A stretch of 64,000 nucleotides of DNA from a virus, in IMG/VR virus record IMGVR_UViG_3300028859_000017, positions 1 to 64,000 of that record; one strand, 5' to 3'. The translations under genes and the position numbers were made by a program. This document shows, in pieces, positions 58,242 to 64,000 of the stretch; position 1 is the first letter of the stretch, and every line of letters starts with the position of its first letter. The notes under the pieces are model-generated. The model searched no databases. It worked only from the letters and a program-made list of their open reading frames with translations, and was not told the DNA's origin.

Positions 58242-59378
58242 ATGGATATTCCAAAATTTATTATCTCAGAAAATTTTTCATGGCTTCTAAAAGAATTAGA
58301 GGCATATGACGATCCAAAGGTTACTTATAAATGGCAGGGCCGCAAAGATTTAAGAGGTGGCCTTAGGATGATGTATAGAGAGTATGTTGATTTTGCTAAA
58401 AATGTAATTATAACTAAATCTCCCTCTCCTACTAATGTTAGTTTTGGTGCTACCACAGTAGAGTGTGATGAGTGGCATGTCCTACACAATGACTATCAAA
58501 ATAAAGAGTTAAAGGAAAGATATCCTAAAAATGGTTATACTTGTTTAGTTACGAGTAGAAATTCATTACTAAATGGAACAGCTACTCGTTATTATTGTTC
58601 TTGTGATTGTATGGCATTTCAGACTTTATTTAAGTCAGAAATGCTAAAATATGGATATACAAATGGAACTACTTTACCTTCTACAGGCGTGAAAAAACAA
58701 CAGGCTGCTGTATGTAAGCATTTATTTTCTATATTGACCAAGAAATATGCTGATTTTATCTCCAAAGAATCTGGCCCTGAAGAAAGTGCCTTTATTGTAT
58801 CTAAGGAAATTAAGGCACAAGAACAACCCTTGCCAGCTGAACCTATTCAAGCAGTTTCGCCAAGTGAAGTAAAGAAAAGGGGAAGAATTGCTAAGACTAC
58901 AGATGAGCGTAAAGCAGATTATGAGAAAGTAATTAGACGCTCTTTAAAGTTCTTTAGTAATGTTATGCCAAATACTGTTGAAGTGTATAAAAATTCCAGA
59001 GCTAAAAATGCTTCTGGAGAATTATATAAGAAATACAAATTTATGGTTAAGAAGTATTTTCAAGGTTGGGTTATTGTGTTTACTAATCCAGCACTCAATC
59101 CATTACGAGATAAAATAAAAGATAAAGACTTAGTTCCAATAATGACTAGATTAGCTAATAAGACAGTTCCCTCTGGAGATACTATAGTAGTATACACTAA
59201 GTATTTTTCAAAAGATGAACTTATGAATATGATTAAATCAGAAACTAGAGAAATACAGCAAAATCAAATAGATAAACTTAACAAATCTGGAATAGCCTAT
59301 ACTTTAACAGAAGGAATAGAGATTTTAGATAGTGACGATAATACTTCAATACTTCACGTATTACTAGGGGTTTCTTAA
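58242..59378 (+). CDS. SWIM-type zinc-finger protein of the replication block (378 aa)
   Basis: Residues 118-170 match a SWIM zinc finger, YYCSCDCMAFQTLFKS, with a spaced CKHLFSIL containing the last Cys and His (CxC-xn-CxH). The N-terminal 100 residues contain WQGRKDLRGGLRMMYREYV. The C-terminal half is basic then helical (KRGRIAKTTDERKADYEKVIR). SWIM domains bind DNA or proteins and occur in recombination and mobile-element proteins. Four bases separate it from primase, so a DNA-replication role is likely, but no enzymatic motif is visible. The ribosome site is weak. Confidence 0.65.
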   Translation: MDIPKFIISENFSWLLKELEAYDDPKVTYKWQGRKDLRGGLRMMYREYVDFAKNVIITKSPSPTNVSFGATTVECDEWHVLHNDYQNKELKERYPKNGYTCLVTSRNSLLNGTATRYYCSCDCMAFQTLFKSEMLKYGYTNGTTLPSTGVKKQQAAVCKHLFSILTKKYADFISKESGPEESAFIVSKEIKAQEQPLPAEPIQAVSPSEVKKRGRIAKTTDERKADYEKVIRRSLKFFSNVMPNTVEVYKNSRAKNASGELYKKYKFMVKKYFQGWVIVFTNPALNPLRDKIKDKDLVPIMTRLANKTVPSGDTIVVYTKYFSKDELMNMIKSETREIQQNQIDKLNKSGIAYTLTEGIEILDSDDNTSILHVLLGVS

Positions 59379-59779
59379 TGACTATAACTCTTATATTTGA
59401 AAAAACTGTAGCTGTAAAATATGATACAGTTAATTATCCTGCTGATACTACTGCTGCTTTAGTTAGGCCTTACACAGATTTGCTAGTTGTTTCTAGCAAT
59501 ACTGATACTCCTCCGCAAGTTACGGATTTCGATGCCACTCAAATATCTGTGTTTTATAATGGCCAGGAACTAGGGACTACTACCACTTCAAAATATTTTT
59601 ATTCAGTTACCGCAACCCCAGCAAGCCCTTCTACAGCTACCTTAACTGGTTTTACTATTACAATACATGCCAATCAATCTTATACTAGTCCAGGATATGT
59701 TGGTCAGACTGCTTATGCCCTTTTAATAGGTCCTAACGATTTATTCTTCTTAAATTATACTTATACAATATATAGTTAG
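59378..59779 (+). CDS. Unidentified small protein (133 aa)
   Basis: The product is strand-rich with Thr/Ser runs (LIFEKTVAVKYDTVNY, YFYSVTATPASPSTATLTGF). Its stop lies eight bases from the next start, and its first base overlaps the stop of the SWIM gene. Composition resembles virion proteins more than replication enzymes. No family is recognised. The overlap with the gene above suggests coupled translation. Confidence 0.6.
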   Translation: MTITLIFEKTVAVKYDTVNYPADTTAALVRPYTDLLVVSSNTDTPPQVTDFDATQISVFYNGQELGTTTTSKYFYSVTATPASPSTATLTGFTITIHANQSYTSPGYVGQTAYALLIGPNDLFFLNYTYTIYS

Positions 59780-59786
59780 GAATATA

Positions 59787-60272
59787 ATGCTAAAAACGCA
59801 AGAGAAACTTTTACAAGATGCTAAAATACAAATAGCACAATATTTGTATAGGTCATTACAAGAACCTACTAATGTCTTAACTATGCTGCTACAGGATATT
59901 TCTGGTAATGGAAATCTAAATTGGCAGATGGATTCAAATAAAAATAAATTATCTAAAGTATTTTATGAGATAGCTAAAAAAATAAATGCCTACACTTTAG
60001 ATAATGGTGATTTTAGAACTTATGTTTTATTACAATTAGTTGAAATTGTATATAATGAATATAAAGAAGAATTATTTACCCAGTTTTTACAGCAAGGGTA
60101 TAATGCCCTACCTGAAAGTATAGTAGCTTCTTTGTCTGATGACTATTCTAAACAGCCTCCACAAAATACAAATTTTCCAGGAACTGAAAATACGTCAGAT
60201 AAATTTATACCTATTTCAGTAAAAGACAGATTAATACCTGAAGCCTTATACTCAGTAAAAGACATTGATTAA
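59787..60272 (+). CDS. Unidentified helical protein (161 aa)
   Basis: A mostly helical, polar sequence (QEKLLQDAKIQIAQYLYRSLQEP, LLQDISGNGNLNWQMDSN, KVFYEIAKKINAYTLDN). The C-terminal 40 residues are Pro/Asn-rich and probably flexible. The ATG follows TAGGAATATA. No catalytic or DNA-binding motif is visible. The next gene overlaps its stop by eight bases. Role unknown. Confidence 0.6.
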   Translation: MLKTQEKLLQDAKIQIAQYLYRSLQEPTNVLTMLLQDISGNGNLNWQMDSNKNKLSKVFYEIAKKINAYTLDNGDFRTYVLLQLVEIVYNEYKEELFTQFLQQGYNALPESIVASLSDDYSKQPPQNTNFPGTENTSDKFIPISVKDRLIPEALYSVKDID

Positions 60273-60636
60273 AAAACTAAAGTTGACTGATTTTTTATCC
60301 CATACCTCTATTATCGACAGTCCTTTAACTTTTCAACCAAAGGAATTCGACAATATGAGTTATCCTATGTCGGATTTTTATAAGGCCATATCAGAACATA
60401 CTGGATTATTTATAGTTAATGGTATAAGTTATACCTCTCTTATACCATCTATAAATAATCTATATTTTTTTATTAAGGAGTCAGTCAATGTTGAATACTT
60501 GTTATCTTTCAATGCTATTATTGACATTAAACAGAAAAAGCTTAATGAATTTATAGTGTTTTATTATCCAGATAGTAAGGTAACTATATTATTACAGGAT
60601 TTTAATAATGTCAAAGAAAACAAAACAACAACTTAA
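60265..60636 (+). CDS. Unidentified small protein (123 aa), start uncertain
   Basis: The frame is open from a TTG at 60265 that overlaps the stop of the gene before it. An ATG at 60355 (MSYPMSDFYKAISEHTG) with AAAGGA upstream is an alternative start and would give a 93-residue protein. The body is Tyr/Ile-rich (LFIVNGISYTSLIPSINNLYF). No motif is recognised. It overlaps the next gene by 29 bases, which argues for tight coupling in this operon. Confidence 0.5.
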   Translation: MIKKLKLTDFLSHTSIIDSPLTFQPKEFDNMSYPMSDFYKAISEHTGLFIVNGISYTSLIPSINNLYFFIKESVNVEYLLSFNAIIDIKQKKLNEFIVFYYPDSKVTILLQDFNNVKENKTTT

Positions 60637-61021
60637 GGCCAATCTATATGAGAATGATTATGATTATTTTGAAGAAGAGTTAGAAGCTCCAGTAACTAAA
60701 TTTAAACATATAACTAATACAGTAGTTAAAAAAATAAAACCAATAGTTATACAGACAACAGGAGTTACTGAAGCTGAAAAAAAGTTAGAATTACAAAATA
60801 AAGTCTTTGGTGGAAAAATATCAGATAAAACTGTCTCTTGTAATTGTAATAAATGTGGTCATCATATTAATGGAGTATTAGTAAGTACTATTTATTCTCC
60901 CATTTCTGATTTGGTAACTCCCTTTATTTCTTATGAGTGTTCTTATTGTAAACACATAGGCTATAGAAGTGTTAAAGAAAAATCATTAATAGCAAAAGAA
61001 TTTGATGCAATTTATTTCTAA
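60608..61021 (+). CDS. Small zinc-ribbon protein (137 aa)
   Basis: The N-terminal 60 residues are charged. The C-terminal half has the cysteine pattern CNCNKCGHHINGVLVST and then YECSYCKHIGYRS, i.e. two CxxC pairs about 30 residues apart. It resembles the protein at 61054, which has the same pairs in CVNCKHKG and CVCEKCGKS, so the two are likely related. Zinc ribbons of this kind often bind RNA polymerase or DNA, but no specific function is claimed. It overlaps the previous gene. Confidence 0.65.
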   Translation: MSKKTKQQLKANLYENDYDYFEEELEAPVTKFKHITNTVVKKIKPIVIQTTGVTEAEKKLELQNKVFGGKISDKTVSCNCNKCGHHINGVLVSTIYSPISDLVTPFISYECSYCKHIGYRSVKEKSLIAKEFDAIYF

Positions 61022-61024
61022 TTT

Positions 61025-61034
61025 ACCGATATTT
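61025..61034 (+). promoter_or_regulatory. ACCGATATTT promoter-like element before the second zinc-ribbon gene
   Basis: ACCGATATTT lies 20-29 bases before the ATG at 61054, with AAAGGA between. It follows the stop of the preceding gene at once, so it is intergenic. It is a member of the repeated set. Confidence 0.5.
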
Positions 61035-61053
61035 TAATAAAGGACTTTAACTT

Positions 61054-61395
61054 ATGGATTTAATAAAGAAAGCATATGTTTGTGTTAATTGTAAACACAA
61101 GGGAGTAATTCTTAATGCTATTAAAAAGAACGAAGTAATTAGTACTGATTTTTTAAGTGATTATGTTAGACCTTTGGGAATAATTACTGATTCAAAAATT
61201 TATAAATACAATATCATTAGAGATGACTGTGACATTGTTGTAAGTAAGAAACCTTTTGAGTGTGTGTGTGAGAAGTGTGGAAAATCCTCAATAGAATATA
61301 TACCAACTCAGAAGTTTGATAATGTTCTTAACTTCTATAGTGCTGCTGAACCTGAGAAATGGCTTAGGGGCTTTAATGGCTTGGGAAAACGGTAG
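61054..61395 (+). CDS. Small zinc-ribbon protein (113 aa), relative of 60608
   Basis: Two CxxC pairs are seen: CVNCKHKG near the N-terminus and CVCEKCGKSS at about residues 70-80. Between them are polar strand-rich residues (VISTDFLSDYVRPLGIITDS). The relation to the 137-residue protein is suggested by cysteine spacing and a shared IxK motif context. The ATG follows AAAGGACTTTAACTT. No enzymatic function is visible. Confidence 0.65.
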   Translation: MDLIKKAYVCVNCKHKGVILNAIKKNEVISTDFLSDYVRPLGIITDSKIYKYNIIRDDCDIVVSKKPFECVCEKCGKSSIEYIPTQKFDNVLNFYSAAEPEKWLRGFNGLGKR

Positions 61396-61439
61396 AATAG
61401 TAATTAAATGTAGTAAGTTTTTACATCTGAAGGATTGTG

Positions 61440-64000
61440 ATGGTTGACCGTTTATTTAAAAACCTTTTTCAAGAAGCTAAAAGTCCACGAAGAATAAAAG
61501 ACCCCTTAGCTTTTACTTCACTAGCTAAGAAGGAAGAAGAGTCAAAGGGTAAGAAACCAGATAAGAAAACCGTAGCTGTTAATGAGCCTTCTGTGGATAC
61601 TACTCCACTCTCTTTCAATACCCTAGATAGTGAAAAACGAGTTGAGGAATTAGCTAAATCTAAGTATGTCAATAAGGCTACTTCAGAAAGTGACCCCAAT
61701 AAAAATTCAGAGGATACTAATTTAGAAGCTAGATGGGCAGAAGAAAAGGCCCAATATGGCTCTTCTTATATTAAAAATAGAAAATCAGTAAATGAGTTCT
61801 TTGAGGATGCCAAAGAATTACCCGTACTTATAAGTAGTGGAAGATGTAGATATCTAGTAGATAGTATTAAGAATATAATAACCACTAACGAAAATGTATT
61901 AGCTGCTTCAGAAACTGACCCTTCATTTAAAGAGTTAATGTTATTGCTATCAAACCAATCAAATTTCGGTTTAAATTCAAGAAAGCTTAGTGATGTAAAT
62001 GCTAATATGCCAGGATATGTATTTTTTCTATCCTTGGTTTTTCCACTATTAGAACAGAATATAGTGGTTGATTTTTTTAAAAATGCCAATACAGTAAATT
62101 TCTTTTCTTCCCTACAAAAAATGTATTCTGGAACTATTTTTAACTCAATAGAATTTTCACCAGAAACTAATTTCAATTCCTTAGAACACATAAAAGACAG
62201 TAAGTTAAAATCATTTATTCATATATTACAAGAGAGTGTTGTATCTGATTCTGAAGAAGATGCTGAAATTAAACGATTACTTTCTATAGGGTTAAACTAT
62301 GTAGCATTAGGAATGAAAGAAAGTACAATAAAAGCTATTGGCAATAATAAGCATAGAAATGAAATTTCAAAAACTATTTATTATTCTATTTTAAGTTCAT
62401 ATACTCCATTTAATATGGACTTATTTCAATTAGACAATAAAAAAGTAACTGATAATATGGCAAGTAATCGCACTTCTGATGACTTTTTGACTTCTAGTGC
62501 TGATACACTAGTAGCAGCTAAAAGAACTTTAATACTAGAAGACCCTATTCTAACTAAGGGCACTTTAGGTAGAAACATAAGAGATGAATTAGCTTTTACT
62601 TATGCAAAAAATAGTGATAAGCTTAAAAAGCAAAGAAAGAATACCAGAATAGCAAAAGTAAGAGAAGTTGAAAAGATAAATAATGACACTATTAAATTTT
62701 TTCATGTGGTAGTAGAGAATTTCCCAGAATTAAAAGACTCCTTTACTGAATTAGATAATATTTTAGAGGACTTTTTTACAGAGACTTCCTTACCTACTAA
62801 GGAAGAAGATAAAAATCAAAACGATAAGTTAACTAGTCTGTGTCATGAGGCTTTTGAGAGGCTACATACTTTTGCAATAAATGGTCTAGATAAGTTAGAT
62901 GTAGTTTTAACTAATCCGGATTATCTAACCAATATTTTTAATTCAGCAATAAAAAATAATCCAAAAATATTAGAGGAATTATCAACAGAGCAGGATAGAC
63001 TGTCTTATGTGAATAGCACATATGTGGCTCCATTTAAGGCTACTCTAGAAAGAAAATATAGAGAGTTTTCAGAAGTTACTGAGGGTGATATTTATGTATT
63101 ACTTAAGACAGTAGTTTCTATAACACTGGCTAAAACTGGCTTGTTATCTATAAAAGAATTAAAGAAGAATTTAGAAGAAACATATAAAAAGCATTTAAGT
63201 GATGCTTCCCTTACTTCAAATGGATATAGATTTGATGGCTTTATCTTTTTTAGAAGTGTATTAAAATTAGATGAACTTTTATTGGAAGCTGATAAGATAG
63301 TAAGAAAATCTCCCAAACAATTAGAGGCTTCTTTAAATACTAAAAAAGCAGAGAGAGATACTCATGCGGATTATTTTAATCAGCTACAGACTGCTAGAAA
63401 GAGAATTTTAGATACAGAGTATTTATTACATCATATGAATGCTGCGGTATCCCTTTTATTTAAAAAGATTTCTGCTAAAATAGCTAATGCTGATTTAGCT
63501 ACTCTGAGAGAATTAGTATTTGGTATAGAAGATACTGATAAAGAAACTAATAATGGACTATCATCGTTCTTTAATGATTTAATAAAGGATATATCAGCTA
63601 ATTTCTTTTCTGAGCAATCTCCATATAAATTATACCTGCTATCAGAGGAAGATATACTACAAAATTCAGAAAAGGCCAATATTTTAATTGTTAATGATTT
63701 AATACAAAAAGCCAAGAATAAAGTGTTAGCCACTGAAGGTGTTTTCAGTACTAATATGGATTATTATGAAGGTTTAACTAATGACTATATAGACTTTATC
63801 AATTTAGCTGCCTCAATACAAAAGAATTTTTCTGGTCTAAGTATGACTTCTGAGGGTATTCCAGAATTAAACTTCAATCTTGACCCAGCAAGTGATTCTA
63901 ATAGTTTCTTCGGTAATTTTTTTAGTGGATTACCTACTACTGTATCTATTAATCCAATAGCAACTTTATGTTTTCATAAGTTTATTCTTTCTAAATTAAC
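61440..64000 (+). CDS. Large unidentified protein, C-terminus outside window (at least 853 aa)
   Basis: An open frame begins with ATG at 61440, preceded by GAAGGATTGTG (AAGGA seven bases upstream), and shows no stop to the window end (2561 bases). The N-terminus is basic and polar (VDRLFKNLFQEAKSPRRIK), then Lys/Glu-rich. A later region is helical, with VRELVFGIEDTDKE-type and EDILQNSEKANILIVN segments, interspersed with Asn/Ser stretches. I see no Walker, nuclease or polymerase motif. It may be a head-internal or injected virion protein, or an uncharacterised replication factor. It is a real gene on frame length alone; antisense frames here are shadows. Confidence 0.8.
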   Translation, partial: MVDRLFKNLFQEAKSPRRIKDPLAFTSLAKKEEESKGKKPDKKTVAVNEPSVDTTPLSFNTLDSEKRVEELAKSKYVNKATSESDPNKNSEDTNLEARWAEEKAQYGSSYIKNRKSVNEFFEDAKELPVLISSGRCRYLVDSIKNIITTNENVLAASETDPSFKELMLLLSNQSNFGLNSRKLSDVNANMPGYVFFLSLVFPLLEQNIVVDFFKNANTVNFFSSLQKMYSGTIFNSIEFSPETNFNSLEHIKDSKLKSFIHILQESVVSDSEEDAEIKRLLSIGLNYVALGMKESTIKAIGNNKHRNEISKTIYYSILSSYTPFNMDLFQLDNKKVTDNMASNRTSDDFLTSSADTLVAAKRTLILEDPILTKGTLGRNIRDELAFTYAKNSDKLKKQRKNTRIAKVREVEKINNDTIKFFHVVVENFPELKDSFTELDNILEDFFTETSLPTKEEDKNQNDKLTSLCHEAFERLHTFAINGLDKLDVVLTNPDYLTNIFNSAIKNNPKILEELSTEQDRLSYVNSTYVAPFKATLERKYREFSEVTEGDIYVLLKTVVSITLAKTGLLSIKELKKNLEETYKKHLSDASLTSNGYRFDGFIFFRSVLKLDELLLEADKIVRKSPKQLEASLNTKKAERDTHADYFNQLQTARKRILDTEYLLHHMNAAVSLLFKKISAKIANADLATLRELVFGIEDTDKETNNGLSSFFNDLIKDISANFFSEQSPYKLYLLSEEDILQNSEKANILIVNDLIQKAKNKVLATEGVFSTNMDYYEGLTNDYIDFINLAASIQKNFSGLSMTSEGIPELNFNLDPASDSNSFFGNFFSGLPTTVSINPIATLCFHKFILSKL

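Noticed and set aside
61469-63733. Minus-strand frames of 74-141 codons at the window end
   Set aside because: They are antisense to the continuous plus-strand frame 61440-64000, which has a ribosome site and 853 open codons.

Overview
The window is part of the genome of a large T4-like contractile-tailed phage. The evidence is recognisable T4-type homologues for head assembly (terminase, portal, prohead protease, scaffold, major capsid protein), tail (sheath, tube, tape measure, baseplate hub, gp15-like stabiliser), late transcription (a gp55-like sigma factor), recombination and replication (RecA/UvsX, gp32-like ssDNA-binding protein, RNase H/FEN-type exonuclease, a short primase). The DNA is very AT-rich, coding is almost gap-free, and most genes have AAGGA/GGAGG-type ribosome binding sites. 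The host cannot be named from the sequence.

Layout. Positions 1-33,000 are a minus-strand block (transcribed toward position 1) of tail, baseplate and fibre genes. Downstream of sheath and tube come the baseplate hub, tape measure, a gp26-like protein, a tail-protein-I-like wedge protein and the gp15-like protein. At the distal end lie several repeat-built surface proteins, including a 745-residue protein made of about 33 repeats of 20-21 residues. Positions 32,700-37,200 hold a holin-like membrane protein, a dNMP kinase and three mobile-endonuclease-type genes. Positions 37,300-50,600 are the head and packaging block plus the sigma factor. Positions 50,700-54,800 hold RecA, the ssDNA-binding protein and a permuted papain-like enzyme. 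At about 54,807-55,107 transcription diverges. The plus-strand block from 55,108 to the end carries two tandem 5'-nuclease-like genes (the first apparently degenerate), primase, a SWIM-finger protein, small zinc-ribbon proteins and a large unidentified ORF that runs off the window.

The most striking content is the load of mobile nucleases: one GIY-YIG enzyme, two HNH enzymes with zinc modules, one AP2-like/Hef-like protein, one intein with a LAGLIDADG-like motif inside a DNA methyltransferase, and three members of a family that joins 3, 4 or 5 tandem treble-clef-like zinc modules to a Vsr/EDxHD-like nuclease. Two 50-codon remnants of that family and a probable AP2-like stub were found in intergenic gaps. 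The full-length elements lie against or between terminase, sigma, RecA, dNMP kinase and portal genes, the usual conserved targets of homing.

Regulation. Eight intergenic sites on both strands share a CCGATAWT / TCGATAMT core shortly upstream of genes for replication, sigma and endonucleases. This looks like a phage-specific promoter element. Structural genes instead share an AATTAA ... AAGGAT junction. Several strong hairpin-plus-U-tract terminators punctuate the minus-strand block. All functions are inferred by eye from sequence motifs; no database search was run.
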